NCBI RefSeq assembly: GCF_933775445.1
Contig: NC_065877.1
Coordinates: 9,486,001 to 9,550,000, forward strand
Length of the DNA stretch: 64,000 nucleotides
DNA from: Argentina anserina
Taxonomy: Eukaryota > Streptophyta > Magnoliopsida > Rosales > Rosaceae
Reading direction: 5' to 3'
A model generated the notes under the pieces. That model saw nothing but the letters and a program-made list of their open reading frames with translations, searched no databases and was not told the DNA's origin. Positions 49,280-60,888 of the stretch are shown here, piece by piece (position 1 is the stretch's first letter; the number at the start of each line of letters is the position of its first letter). The translations under genes were made by a program, and so were the position numbers.

Positions 49280-51359
49280 GGACGGAGCCAAAATTTCATA
49301 ATGGGTTGAGGTAGAAAACAATTTACGATTATTTATGAATTATATATAAAAATTTGAGGTGGGCTAATATTTAAATTTTAAATTTTAACACTAAAATTTA
49401 ACTAGAAAGATAAGTTTATTAGTAATTTGAGGTGGGCTATAGCCCACCGTAGCCCATAGGGTTGGGACAGGTACAAAATGGTCCGGGATTGTATTCATAC
49501 CGATACCATACCGATTTTATATTTCGGTATCGGTATCGGTTCGGTACTGCCATTTTCAATCTCAATACCGAACTGAACCGATACCGTTCGGTTTCGGTAC
49601 CAAACTAGCAAATTCCACAAGGCCTACATATACATCATTCACTACACTAACTAGGTTCAATTATGAACATAATTCACATAAAAGATACAAATTAACACAC
49701 TTAACATTTTCACAAAGTTGAAAGATACAAACTGAGAGCAATTCCTACAGTTGCATATACTTCTGCACAAATTGAGAGTTTTACACTATACAAATTCATA
49801 TTATGCACAAAGAAAGTAAACACAAAATACTCTTTCGATTTGAAACGACCACAAAATCAGACCATATGTAACGACCCCAAAATTTCAAGCTTAAAAACTC
49901 AAAATTCTAAAGTCGTTGAACACAAAATAATCTCAAATAAATCGAAATCATTAAAGTGTAACAGCGGATCAATTCTGAGTTCTCAAACAACTCAGACAAC
50001 CAATTATTACAACCCAAATTTATAATCCATACATAAAATAGAAATGTAATAATCCTCACAAATCACTCACAAATCTCACAAATGAAATTACACAAATTCT
50101 CCCACACGAATCCACGCTAAAACCTCACCATAAGTAGGATACGTACGACTTCGAGCCTCTGTAGTCGTCTCTCAATCTCCATTAATCAGCACCTGCGGAA
50201 TTATCCCCTACACCATCGAATTGGTGCACCGGGATTGTAAACACAAACCCGGTAAGCTTATAGCTCGTATGAGTAAAATCGAAATATAATTCGCATATCA
50301 AAATATACGAAAGATCACAAACAACAAATATAAATGCCCTCATGAGTCGATGGTCAGCCCATCTGGTTGACCCAAAGAAATATGAAATGAAACGCTCATG
50401 AGAAAATTAAGTAACCCTTCTGGTTACTCAATGCATTTATAATACGGGTACCAAGAACGCTGGTACACATCTGTTACCCCTCTCGTAATACACCGTTGAT
50501 ATTGGATAGCCACCCGCTACCCAACATCAAAAATAAACTGAGTACCCATGAGCAGATAACCACCCGTTACCTCACATGCAGTACTAAGGCAGACAGACTA
50601 GAGCTCTAACTGTATCGTAACTTTCGCCCGGCCAAAGGCTAGGTTTCGACTTGCCAAACACGTACAATAATCTCACATCATATTGTACCAAAAATCAGGT
50701 CCGAAGACAATTCACATTTTAACAATCTCAATGTTAAAAATCACGTACAATAATCTCACATCATATTGTACAATTCAAATCGCATGCTCAACATGATCAC
50801 AATAAAATCATAACAGTATATTATATAACAAACTATATATATTCGTACATATTTACCATTTATACAATATATATATAATCCATTATATTTTATACATGTC
50901 ATATTTCACAACGCATGCTCAATACACAATCTTCCGTCATCAAAATGACCATCTCTAATGAATTAATAACAGTATATAATATAATGAACTATATATATAT
51001 ATGCACTTATTACCATTATACAATATATATATATATATATATATTCCACTAAATTGTATACATGTTGTAATTCATTATTAAATACTCTTGCAAAAATCTT
51101 GAATCACCGCGAGGGTAGATTCGTAAATACGTGAGATTTTACTCACCTTATCGACTCGAGCGTAATTCCACAATGCCCGATGATAATTCATTTTCTCGAT
51201 TTAACGATCACCTTGAAAAGATAAGAAAAGCATTTAGAATCGTTTCGTAAACCTTTAAATGCCGAAACAGTAATAATCGGATACTATTCAGCAATTTTCG
51301 GTTTTACGAAGTTACTGTTCACTGTTACTATTCACGGTTACTGTACAAATATACCATAA

Positions 51360-51645
51360 ATACGTATTTTTTTGTACGTATAAGTATTATATACGTATTT
51401 CTGTACGTATAAATACTATATATATATATATATATATTTCTGTACGTATAAATATTATATGCGTATTTCTGTACGTATAAATATTATATACGTATTTCTG
51501 TACGCATAAATATTAATACGTATTTCTGTACGTATAAATATTATATACGTATTTCTGTACGTATAAATATTAATACGTATTTCTGTACGTATAAATATTA
51601 TATACGTATTTCTGTACGTATAAATATTAATACGTATTTTTATAC
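51360..51645. repeat. TACGTA-rich minisatellite in the left LTR
   Basis: Units of about 27-35 bp built from TACGTATTTCTGTACGTATA, followed by AATATTA or AATATTATA, are repeated about ten times. The unit contains TACGTA palindromes. The right LTR has fewer and more irregular copies (about 59085-59320). Confidence 0.85.
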
Positions 51646-52447
51646 GTATACGTACTATTTAAATGTAAATACAATCTCAGTAAATAAAATTTACTAAATT
51701 ACCCTTTTACAAATTATTTTTTACATTTACTAAAAGTAATTTATATTTACATTTACCGAAGGTAAAATTTAATTACATTTACCGTAGTAAATAAAATTTA
51801 CATTTACATTTACCGTTACACAGTAAATTACCAAAATACCGTTTCTGTCAAAACTATTCAACCCGCCGCAGGTAGCGGCGCGTGGGGCTCACTCGCCGAC
51901 GCCACCACGGCGCGTGTCACGCCACCGCCGTGCCCAAACTCTCCCCCTCATCCTCCTCTACCTTTCTACGGCCTCCGACTACCCCTAGGCCATCCCTAGC
52001 CTCCTCACGCGCCGCCTCTAGGCGGCGGTATCTCCTCCGCTCCCCCTCCTCCGATCTACTTCAAAACTTCCCCAAAACAATCACAATACAACAACAAGCA
52101 ATCCAACAATCGAATTAACCAAATCCCATACCTAAAACACGACTTGATGTTGTTGGAGTTTCGTTGGTTGGATTGGATTGGATCCCGAGGGTCACGTCGA
52201 GCTTCACGGCGTCGCCGGTGATGCGCTGTGCTTGTGGGGGTGGTCACGTCGTGGTGGTGAGGCCGCAGTTGCCGTCGGTGAGGAGAGGGAGGGTGCGAGA
52301 GAGCGAGAAAGAGAGAGAGAGAGAAGAGAAGAGAAGAGCTCGGGAAGGAAGAAGAAAAGAGAGAGAAAAGAGAGGGCGGCGGGAAGAGAGAGAGAGAGAA
52401 GAGAGAAGAGGGTTTCTGAAAATAGAAACCCTACTTCACAAAATGTC

Positions 52448-52455
52448 CTTTTATA
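52448..52455 (-). promoter_or_regulatory. TATA box in the left LTR
   Basis: The same TATAAAAG as in the right LTR. In this 3' LTR it would direct any read-out transcription leftwards, towards the acetyltransferase-like gene about 5.7 kb away. Confidence 0.6.
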
Positions 52456-52772
52456 CCCCCCTTAAAATCGGAAACTATCTTCCGTCAATAATAACTTTTA
52501 CATACAACGTCCGATTCGAACGCGTCACATATCCACGAACTCGTATCAACGAGCTCTACAACTTTCGTAAAGAAAGTTTTAGCAACCGAGCGACGGAATA
52601 AAAGTCGATATAATCGTTCGGTAACGTAACGTTTTCTTATTAAACGTTCTCGGAACGTTTCCGTTTCCGTTTCGTAAAGTTTGCAAACAAACAATTTCGT
52701 TTTAATTGAATTTCATAACTTATAGAATTCAATTCAATTCAAAAGTGATTTTAAAAATCTAGGGTTATTACA

Positions 52773-52790
52773 ATCTACCCCCCTTAAAGG
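52773..52790 (-). other. Polypurine tract of the gypsy element
   Basis: On the minus strand TAAGGGGGGTAGAT lies directly before the 3' LTR. This is the priming site for plus-strand DNA synthesis in LTR elements. Confidence 0.8.
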
Positions 52791-52812
52791 AATTTCGCCC
52801 CGAAATTCAAGC

Positions 52813-55800
52813 TCACTCAACAAACAACTGTGGATATCGGGTCATCATGTCTGACTCTAGCTCCCAAGATGCATCACCCTCATCATGGTGACTCCACAGC
52901 ACCTTGACTAGCTCAACTTCTCTCCTCCGAAGCTTCTTTGTGGATCTATCCAGGATACGAACCGGTTCGACAACAAAAGTGGCATTTTCCTTCACTTCAA
53001 TGGTGCTATGATCGATCACATGTGACTCATCTGGTACATACTTCCTCAGCATGGAAATGTGGAAGACGTTGTGAACGCCCGACATGCTAGTAGGCAAGGC
53101 TAGTCGGTAAGCTAGTTCGCCCACCTTCTCAAGTATCTCGAAGGGCCCAACGTACCTCGGAGCCAATTTTCCCTTCTTGCCAAATCTCACTACACCCCTC
53201 ATAGGTGAAACTTTCAAGAACACATGATCGCCGATCTCAAACTCCGCATGTCTCCTCTTTAGGTCCGCATAGCTCTTCTGTCTGCTCTGAGTGGTCCGGA
53301 TTCTATCCCGAATGATCGAGATTTTCTCCGTGGTTTCCTGAACCACCTCTGGACCCATCAGTGCCTTATCACCAACCTCGGCCCAACAGATCGGTGATCG
53401 ACATGGTCTACCATAAAGAGCCTCATAAGGTGCCATACCGATGCTAGAGTGGTAGCTGTTGTTGTAGGCAAAATCAATCAATCTCAAATGATCTTCCCAG
53501 CTACCCTTGAAATCCAACACACATGCTCTCAACATGTCTTCCATCACCTGATTCACCCTCTCTGTCTGTCCATCCGTCTGAGGGTGAAAAGCTGTACTCA
53601 TATCCAAGGTAGTGCCCATCGCCTTCTGCAAACCACCCCAGAACTTCGAAGTGAAACGTGCATCTCTATCGGAAACAATAGAAACTGGAGCACCATGAAG
53701 TCTCACTACCTCATCCACATATAGTTTCCCAAGCACGTCCACTGAGTACTTCATCGACACTGGGAGAAAATGAGCCGACTTCGTCAACCGATCGACAATC
53801 ACCCATATGGCATCGTGACCCTTCTTCGATCTAGGCAACCCGGTCACAAAATCCATAGATATCTGCTCCCACTTCCAAAGAGGAATAGTCAGTGGTTTCA
53901 ACATGCCAGCTGGTCGTTGATGTTCTGCTTTCACTTGCTGACATGTAAGGCACTTCGATACAAACTCTGCTACATCTTTCTTCATACCGTTCCACCAGAA
54001 TTGTCTGCAGAGGTCCTTGTACATCTTGGTGTTCCCTGGATGGACGGTATAGCGTGAACGATGTGCCGTACGAAGAACCTCCTCCCGAAGATCATCACAA
54101 TCTGGGACACACAATCTTGTCCCAAACCTCAACCCTCCATCGGGTCCAACTCTCCACTCAGAAGGGCACTCATCAAGCGTATCAACTACAAGATCTGCCA
54201 ACTTAGCTTGTGAGAGTCTATCCTGCGCCTGACCCTGTATGATCCTCATGATCAATGTGGGTTGCACCGTGACACTACCAAGGAAGACCCTTGGTTCTCC
54301 TCCCGATGGTACTAAATCAAACTCCGATGCAGTTTCGAGCATGAACCATTCCTGGACCATAAGTGAGGCCACCACGCCTCTCGGTTTCCTGCTCAAGGCA
54401 TCGGCCACCACATTTGCCTTCCCCGGGTGGTACTCTAATGTGAAGTCATAGTCCTTGAGGAGTTCCATCCATCTCCTCTGCCTCATGTTTAGCTCCTTCT
54501 GAGAAAACAAGTACTTCAAACTCTTATGATCTGAAAAGAGTTGAAACTTCTCTCCATACAAGTAATGTCTCCAAATCTTCAGGGCAAACACAACTGCCGC
54601 AAGCTCTAGGTCGTGTGTCGGATAATTCTTCTCATGAATCTTCAACTGTCTCGAGCCATAAGCGACCATTCCTCCATGCTGCATCAACACACAACCCAAA
54701 CCTTGGAGCGAAGCATCACTGTAAATGACATAGCCACCACCACTAGAAGGAATCGTCAATACTGGAGCTGTGGTCAGTCTAGTCTTTAGTTTGCGGAATG
54801 CTTCCTCACATGCATCCGTCCACACGAACGGAGTATCTTTCTTGGTCAACTTGGTCAATGAAGATGCAATACTAGAAAACCCCTCGATAAACCTCCTGTA
54901 GTATCCTGCCAAACCGAGGAAACTACGTATCTTTGTAGGGTTCTTTGGACGACTCCAATTCTTTACTGCCTCTACCTTTGACGGGTCCACTAGTACTCCA
55001 TCTTTTGAGACAACATGACCAAGGAATTTGACCTCTTCTTTCCAGAACTCACACTTCTCTAGCTTGGCATACAGTCTCGCCTCCTTCAAGGTCTGCAACA
55101 CTGTTTTCAGATGCACCACATGTTCTTCTTGTGTCTTGGAGTATATCAGAATGTCATCCACAAACACCACAACAAACTCATCCAAGTACGGGCTAAATAC
55201 TTGGTTCATCAAACTCATGAAGACAGCTGGTGCATTCGTTAGACCAAATGGCATGACGACAAACTCATAATGTCCATACCGGGTGTTGAAGGCTGTCTTC
55301 GATATATCTTCTTCCTTCACCCTGAGTTGATGATAACCGGATCTCAAATCAATCTTAGAGAACACCGTAGCACCTTTGAGCTGATCGAACAAGTCATCAA
55401 TCCTAGGTAAGGGATACCTATTCTTGATGGTCACCTTGTTCAGCTCTCTGTAGTCCACACATAACCGCAGAGAACCATCTTTCTTCTTCACGAACAAAAC
55501 AGGTGCTCCCCAAGGTGAAACGCTAGGTCTAATGAACCCTTGGTCTAATAGCTCATCGATCTGCACCTTCAGCTCCTTAAGTTCATTCTGCCCCATTCTA
55601 TATGGCGCCTTTGACACAGGTGCTGTACCGGGTACTACATCAATGCAGAAATCTACCACTCTTCGAGGAGGTAGCCCTGGTATCTCTTGAAACACTTCAC
55701 CAAACTCAGATACTACCACAATGTCTGCGATAGTCACTTTCTGATCCACTGACTCCACATGTGCCAAAACTCCTGATCTCATGGCGTTATCGGACTTGAG

Positions 55801-56730
55801 GCAACGATAACGAAACAGTGGCTCTCCGGGTCTATGAAAGGACACTACCATGTCAAAACAATCAATCACAGCATGTTGTGGTCTCAACCAATCAATCCCC
55901 AAGATCACATCATAAGTGTGGTCCGGAATCACAATCAACGAAGCAGAGAACTCTCTACTTCCAATCAAAATAGGACAAGCTTTGCAGATTGTCTCTAACT
56001 CAAGTGACACTCCAAGGGGTGAAGTGACACATAAGGCGTCCCCAAGAGGTGTAGGAATCAATCCTAGCATCTCCACCACTGAACTAGCAATGAATGAATG
56101 CGATGCTCCCGTATCAAACAATACTCTAGCAAGGTAGTCAAACAGTGATAATGTACCTTCCACTCCTGTGTCTCGCTGGCCCACTGCAAACACTCTAGCT
56201 TGGCCCGCTGGTAGCTGTCTCTGCGGCCGTTCCTGCCTACCCTGAAGTGGTCGGGTACAATCTCGAGCTATGTGTCCCACTTGCCCGCACCGGTGGCAGC
56301 CTACTCTCTTCAGTTTCGGACATGCTGAGGCGTAATGTCCCATCTCATTGCAGCCATAACACCTCACTGCTGCTAATGGTCTGACTGGTGCTGCTCTGAT
56401 AGCTAGGGGTGGCGCCCTTGTCGGGGCCTGATAGTGGGGTCTTGGCCTCTTCCATGACCTATCCTTCGGCCCTGAGTGCTCACTGCCTGTATAGACTGCC
56501 TTGCCTTTCCCCTTTGTATCTCTGTTCCCCACATTACCTGCTTGAGTCTTCTCTGCTTGCTCCAAGCTCATAGCACTCTCAAATATCTGCTCCCTGGTAG
56601 TCAGGCAAAGGACTGATATCATGGTCTTGTACTCTTGTTTCAGCCCACGTAGATACTTCTGAGCTAAAGCAGTCGTACCCATAGGCCTGACATACCGATA
56701 CAGCTGCGAGAATCGAGCATCATACTCTCT
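52813..56730 (-). CDS. Gypsy gag C-terminus and pol polyprotein (protease, RT, RNase H, integrase, chromodomain)
   Basis: A single stop-free frame of about 1,305 codons runs from REYDARF (end of the gag core) to the stop at 52813. In order it has two CCHC zinc knuckles ([14 protein letters not shown] and [14 protein letters not shown], near 56280-56365); the aspartic protease [10 protein letters not shown] (near 56100); reverse transcriptase with [10 protein letters not shown] (near 55150); RNase H from '[15 protein letters not shown]' to DALSRK; the integrase H-H-C-C finger ending in CLTCQ; the core with 'SMDFVTGLP' and 'IVSDRDARF'; and a chromodomain-like tail ('[19 protein letters not shown]'). 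It has no start codon of its own in this frame. Open sequence upstream of 56730 in this frame is shadow, because gag lies in another frame there. Confidence 0.95.
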   Translation of the reverse strand, partial: REYDARFSQLYRYVRPMGTTALAQKYLRGLKQEYKTMISVLCLTTREQIFESAMSLEQAEKTQAGNVGNRDTKGKGKAVYTGSEHSGPKDRSWKRPRPHYQAPTRAPPLAIRAAPVRPLAAVRCYGCNEMGHYASACPKLKRVGCHRCGQVGHIARDCTRPLQGRQERPQRQLPAGQARVFAVGQRDTGVEGTLSLFDYLARVLFDTGASHSFIASSVVEMLGLIPTPLGDALCVTSPLGVSLELETICKACPILIGSREFSASLIVIPDHTYDVILGIDWLRPQHAVIDCFDMVVSFHRPGEPLFRYRCLKSDNAMRSGVLAHVESVDQKVTIADIVVVSEFGEVFQEIPGLPPRRVVDFCIDVVPGTAPVSKAPYRMGQNELKELKVQIDELLDQGFIRPSVSPWGAPVLFVKKKDGSLRLCVDYRELNKVTIKNRYPLPRIDDLFDQLKGATVFSKIDLRSGYHQLRVKEEDISKTAFNTRYGHYEFVVMPFGLTNAPAVFMSLMNQVFSPYLDEFVVVFVDDILIYSKTQEEHVVHLKTVLQTLKEARLYAKLEKCEFWKEEVKFLGHVVSKDGVLVDPSKVEAVKNWSRPKNPTKIRSFLGLAGYYRRFIEGFSSIASSLTKLTKKDTPFVWTDACEEAFRKLKTRLTTAPVLTIPSSGGGYVIYSDASLQGLGCVLMQHGGMVAYGSRQLKIHEKNYPTHDLELAAVVFALKIWRHYLYGEKFQLFSDHKSLKYLFSQKELNMRQRRWMELLKDYDFTLEYHPGKANVVADALSRKPRGVVASLMVQEWFMLETASEFDLVPSGGEPRVFLGSVTVQPTLIMRIIQGQAQDRLSQAKLADLVVDTLDECPSEWRVGPDGGLRFGTRLCVPDCDDLREEVLRTAHRSRYTVHPGNTKMYKDLCRQFWWNGMKKDVAEFVSKCLTCQQVKAEHQRPAGMLKPLTIPLWKWEQISMDFVTGLPRSKKGHDAIWVIVDRLTKSAHFLPVSMKYSVDVLGKLYVDEVVRLHGAPVSIVSDRDARFTSKFWGGLQKAMGTTLDMSTAFHPQTDGQTERVNQVMEDMLRACVLDFKGSWEDHLRLIDFAYNNSYHSSIGMAPYEALYGRPCRSPICWAEVGDKALMGPEVVQETTEKISIIRDRIRTTQSRQKSYADLKRRHAEFEIGDHVFLKVSPMRGVVRFGKKGKLAPRYVGPFEILEKVGELAYRLALPTSMSGVHNVFHISMLRKYVPDESHVIDHSTIEVKENATFVVEPVRILDRSTKKLRRREVELVKVLWSHHDEGDASWELESDMMTRYPQLFVE

Positions 56731-57305
56731 AATGTCATGTCTCCCTGTACCAATGCCAGAAACTCCAACTCTAAGTCCTCCTGTACTGAGGCTGGAAAAT
56801 ACTTCTCTCGGAATATGGTGGTGAAACCTCCCCATGTGAATGTAGACACATCCACAGTCTGTCTCATGCTCTTCCACCAATCTAGCGCATCACCCTTGAG
56901 AAAGAATGTAGCTATCTTTCTCTTCTCAATCTCTGTGCACTCTATCATCTCAAAATAAGTCTCCATACCATCGATCTAATGGTCAGCTACCATATGATCT
57001 AGTCCCCCATGAAAGGTCGGAGCTGACAGTGCACTAATATCCTTGATCAGCTTCAACACTTGACCGTCATCTCTAACCGCATGAGCTGGCTCAACCTGCT
57101 CCTCCTGTGGAGCAGCCTCCTCATAAAGGTTCTCCACGTTGCGGACTCGACCTGTGGTCCTACCTCGACCTCGGCCTACCTGCTCTTCCTGTGGAGCAGC
57201 CTCCTCATAAAGGTTCTCCAAATTGCGGACTCGGCCTGTGGTCCTACCTCGACCTCGGCCTCTCGCCCGTCCTCGGCCCTGTCCTCGGCCCTTATCAGCG
57301 TTCAT
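56728..57305 (-). pseudogene. Broken N-terminal gag of the gypsy element
   Basis: Gag starts at the ATG at 57305 (MNADKGRGQG). It has an Arg/Gly-rich stretch with a 28-residue tandem duplication, then 'PTFHGGLDHMVADH', and is stopped by TAG at 56976-56978. The same frame continues as 'METYFEMIECTEIEKRKIA' and '[11 protein letters not shown]', typical retrotransposon gag. Near 56728-56745 the frame must shift by one base to enter the pol frame at REYDARF. Both breaks fall inside the gag core, so they are mutations and not programmed frameshifting. Confidence 0.85.
57077..57250 (-). repeat. 84-bp tandem duplication in gag
   Basis: Two copies of an 84-bp unit encode 'RTTGRVRN(L/V)ENLYEEAAPQEEQV' in direct succession. 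They differ at only a few bases by eye, so the duplication is recent relative to the family. It keeps the reading frame. Confidence 0.85.
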
Positions 57306-57579
57306 CACCTTCAAACAACGAAATACTTAGTCAATACATGTGAAATCTCGAATTCAACTAAAACAGATTCAATAGGTATTAACATGAAATTTCAGGATGA
57401 GATGAATCATCGAAGTATCATCACGATACTTCTCGGAGGACCAAACCATTAGGTATGGCTCCTAAAACACTCTCACGTACCCAACGACATATCAATACCG
57501 AGCAGCATGTGATGGGTGCCCGCCTGCAGTCGGATCATCGCTCCCGGATGATATTGATAATCGCCAAATACGCACTTAG

Positions 57580-57592
57580 GCTATGATACCAA
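57580..57592 (-). other. Primer-binding site (tRNA-Met type)
   Basis: On the minus strand TGGTATCATAGCC follows the 5' LTR end by one base. It resembles the TGGTATCAGAGC site complementary to the 3' end of initiator tRNA-Met, with one clear mismatch in the first 12 bases. Confidence 0.85.
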
Positions 57593-60017
57593 CTGTAACG
57601 ACCCCAAAATTTCAAGCTTAAAAACTCAAAATTCTAAAGTCGTTGAACACAAAATAATCTCAAATAAATCGAAATCATTAAAGTGTAACAGCGGATCAAT
57701 TCTGAGTTCTCAAACAACTCAGACAACCAATTATTACAACCCAAATTTATAATCCATACATAAAATGGAAATGTAATAATCCTCACAAATCACTCACAAA
57801 TCTCACAAATGAAATTACACAAATTCTCCCACACGAATCCACGCTAAAACCTCACCATAAGTAGGATACGTACGACTTCGAGCCTCTGTAGTCGTCTCTC
57901 AATCTCCACTAATCAGCACCTGCGGAATTATCCCCTACACCATCGAATTGGTGCACCAGGATTGTAAACACAAACCCGGTAAGCTTATAGCTCCTATGAG
58001 TAAAATCGAAATATAATTCGCATATCAAAATATACGAAAGATCACAAACAACAAATATAAATGCCCTCATGAGTCGATGGTCAGCCCATCTGGTTGACCC
58101 AAAGAAATATGAAATGAAACGCTCATGAGAAAATTAAGTAACCCTTTTGGTTACTCAATGCATTTATAATACGGGTACCAAGAACGCTGGTACACATCTG
58201 TTACCCCTCTCGTAATACACCGTTGATATTGGATAGCCACCCGCTACCCAACATCTAAAATAAACTGAGTACCCATGAGCAGATAACCACTCGTTACCTC
58301 ACATGCAGTACTAAGGCAGACAGACTAGAGCTCTAACTGTATCGTAACTTTCGCCCGGCCAAAGGCTAGGTTTCGACTTGCCAAACACGTACAATAATCT
58401 CACATCATATTGTACCAAAAATCAGGTCCGAAGACAATTCACATTTTAACAATCTCAATGTTAAAAATCACGTACAATAATCTCACATCATATTGTACAA
58501 TTCAAATCGCATGCTCAACATGATCACAATAAAATCATAACAGTATATTATATAACAAACTATATATATTCGTACATATTTACCATTTATACAATATATA
58601 TATAATCCATTATATTTTATACATGTCATATTTCACAACGCATGCTCAATACACAATCTTCCGTCATCAAAATGACCATCTCTAATGAATTAATAACAGT
58701 ATATAATATAATGAACTATATATATATATATGCACTTATTACCATTATACAATATATATATATATATTCCACTAAATTGTATACATGTTGTAATTCATTA
58801 TTAAATACTCTTGCAAAAATCTTGAATCACCGCGAGGGTAGATTCGTAAATACGTGAGATTTTACTCACCGTATCGACTCGAGCGTAATTCCACAATGCC
58901 CGATGATAATTTCTTTCCTCGATTTAACGATCACCTTGAAAAAATAAGAAAACCATTTAGAATCGTTTCGTAAACCTTTAAATGCCGAAACAGTAATAAT
59001 CGGATACTGTTCAGCAATTTTCGGTTTTACGAAGATACTGTTCAGGGTTACTGTTCACTGTTACTGTACAAATATACCATAAATACGTATTTTTTTGTAC
59101 GTATAAGGATTATATACGTATTTCTGTACGTATAAATACTATATACATATTTCTGTACGTATAAATATTATAAATATTATTTCTGTACATATAAATATTA
59201 ATATGTATTTCTATACGTATTTCTGTACGTATAAATATTAATACGTATTTCTGTACATATAAATATTATATACGTATTTCTGTACGTATAAATATTAATA
59301 CGTATTTTTATACGTATAGTACTATTTAAATGTAAATACAATCTCAGTAAATAAAATTTACTAAATTACCCTTTTACAAATTACTTTTTACATTTACCGA
59401 AGGTAAAATTTAATTACATTTACCGTAGTAAATAAAATTTACATTTACATTTACCGTTACACAGTAAATTACCAAAATACCCTTTCTGTCAAAACTATTC
59501 ACACCGCCGCAGGTGGCGGCGTGTGTCACGCCACCGCCGTGCCCAAACTCTCCCCCTCATCCTCCTCTACCTTTCTACGGCCTCCGACTACCCCTAGGCC
59601 ATCCCTAGCCTCCTCACGCGCCGCCTCTAGGCGGCGGTATCTCCTCCGCTCCCCCTCCTCCAATCTACTTCAAAACTTCCCCAAAACAATCACAATACAA
59701 CAACAAGCAATCCAACAATCGAATTAACCAAATCCCATACCTAAAACACGACTTGATGTTGTTGGAGTTTCGTTGGTTGGATTGGATTGGATCCCGAGGG
59801 TCACGTCGAGCTTCACGGCGTCGCCGGTGATGCGCTGTGCTCGTGGGGGTGGTCACGTCGTGGTGGTGAGGCCGCAGTTGCCGTCGGTGAGGAAAGGGAG
59901 GGTGCGAGAGAGCGAGAAAGAGAGAGAGAGAAGAGAAGAGAAGAGAAGAGCTCGGGAAGGAAGAAGAAAAGAGAGAGAAAAGAGAGGGCGGCGGGAAGAG
60001 AGAGAGAAGAGAGAAGA

Positions 60018-60039
60018 GGGTTTCTGAAAATAGAAACCC
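60018..60039 (-). other. Hairpin just downstream of the LTR TATA box
   Basis: GGGTTTCT and AGAAACCC are perfect reverse complements around a 6-nt loop (GAAAAT); the same 22 bp is in the left LTR (52409-52430). With the TATA box at 60056-60063 on the minus strand, transcription should begin close to this hairpin, so it may form the 5' end of the RNA. The role is inferred. Confidence 0.6.
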
Positions 60040-60055
60040 TACTTCACAAAATGTC

Positions 60056-60063
60056 CTTTTATA
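60056..60063 (-). promoter_or_regulatory. TATA box of the gypsy promoter (5' LTR)
   Basis: The minus strand reads GGGGTATAAAAGGAC. It lies about 320 bp into the LTR, which leaves a 5' untranslated R/U5 region of more than 2.4 kb within the LTR. The start site is inferred at about 60025-60035. Confidence 0.65.
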
Positions 60064-60888
60064 CCCCCCTTAAAATCGGAAACTATCTTCCGTCAATAAT
60101 AACTTTTACATACAACGTCCGATTCGAACGCGTCACATATCCACGAACTCGTATCAACGAGCTCTACAACTTTCGTGAAGAAAGTTTTAGCAACCGAGCG
60201 ACGGAATAAAAGTCGATATAATCGTTCGGTAACGTAACGTTTTCTTATTAAACGTTCTCGGAACGTTTCCGTTTCCGTTTCGTAAAGTTTGCAAACAAAC
60301 AATTTCGTTTTAATTGAATTCATAACTTATAGAATTCAATTCAATTCAAAAGTGATTCTAAAAATCTAGGGTTATTACACCATAATCCAAAGAAAGTAAA
60401 ACCCAAAACTCAAACTGCATATATGACTCATACTTTCAGAGTTTCAATTAAGAATTCAAGATTGAATTAAGACTTACCTTCAGTTTTCCCATCGAGATTC
60501 CGAGAGGCTGCGATTGAGACTTAATAATGAGAGTGAAGGGCGAAGTCAGTGATTGAGAATGAAAGGCGAAGACGCGAAGTGAAAGAATGAAGTCGCGAAG
60601 TGAATGGAGGCGATGAGTTTTCGATGGAATGGGTTAGAGTATATTGGATTTTGTGAACCCTAACCCCCCCCCCCCCCCAAATATGAATTCTTATAGTTTT
60701 GGTACGGTTCAGTATATTCGGTATCAGATCTAATAGAACCGACCCGTACCGATTATATACTTTCGGTATTGGTATCGGTTCAGTATTGGAAATTTTTACC
60801 GATTCATCCTGTCCCATTGGAATTCGGTACGGGACGAACGGTTTCGGTACCAACTCCAAGTCCTAGTAGCCCGTGTGTAGCTACATCC

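Larger units (their letters stand above)
49867..52772 (-). repeat. 3' LTR (left copy) of the gypsy element
   Basis: Begins TGTAACGACC and ends GGGTTATTACA in plus orientation, giving TG...CA ends. It is about 120 bp longer than the other copy. The difference lies mainly in the minisatellite (51360-51640) and in about 32 bp near 51880-51910. A GC- and GA-rich segment spans 51860-52430, and short plus-strand open frames there have no known domain. Confidence 0.95.
49867..60379 (-). mobile_element. Ty3/gypsy chromodomain-type LTR retrotransposon (10.5 kb)
   Basis: The element is flanked by the perfect 5-bp duplication CCATA (49862-49866 and 60380-60384). It has two LTRs of 2,906 and 2,786 bp, a primer-binding site, a polypurine tract and a gag-pol region on the minus strand. 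The pol order protease, RT, RNase H, integrase, with a chromodomain-like C-terminus, marks a chromovirus, and the long LTRs suggest the Tekay/Del lineage. LTRs differ at roughly 1 in 100 bases in the part I compared by eye, besides indels, so the insertion is young. gag carries a stop codon and a frameshift, so this copy cannot make a normal gag-pol product. Confidence 0.95.
57594..60379 (-). repeat. 5' LTR (right copy) of the gypsy element
   Basis: TG...CA ends are identical to the left copy. For the minus-strand element this LTR holds the active promoter. It lacks about 32 bp present in the left copy and has a shorter minisatellite. Confidence 0.95.
49457..60865. mobile_element. Non-autonomous hAT-like element containing the gypsy retrotransposon
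   Basis: The left end 'tagggttgggacaggtac' and the right end, reverse complemented, 'taggacttggagttggtacc' form an imperfect terminal inverted repeat. The 8-bp flanks are GTAGCCCA (49449-49456) and GTAGCCCG (60866-60873), 7 of 8 identical, the duplication size of hAT elements. Both arms are rich in the 'ggtatcggtatcggttcggta' type of word. About 410 bp lie left and 485 bp right of the retrotransposon. A C-run of about 16 bases occurs in the right arm (about 60664-60680). No transposase is present. Confidence 0.75.
49280..60888. mobile_element. Outermost DNA-transposon-like sequence of a three-level nest
   Basis: The left end starts GGACGGAGCCA; the right end, reverse complemented, starts GGATGTAGCTA (8 of 11 match). 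The 'acggagcca...gtgggctatagcccac' and 'agcccgtgtgtagctacatcc' text recalls a common plant non-autonomous hAT-like family with 'cggagcca' ends. Flanks ATTACCAT and TTAATCAT are only loosely similar, so this level is the least certain. Without the inner insertions the element would be about 190 bp. Confidence 0.45.

Noticed and set aside
52164..52601. Plus-strand Arg/Glu-rich open frames in the LTR (also 59773-60209)
   Set aside because: Low-complexity GA repeat opposite to the element's coding strand; kept only as an observation.
56731..56880. N-terminal 50 codons of the long pol frame
   Set aside because: This is the wrong frame upstream of the gag frameshift; true gag lies in the neighbouring frame there.
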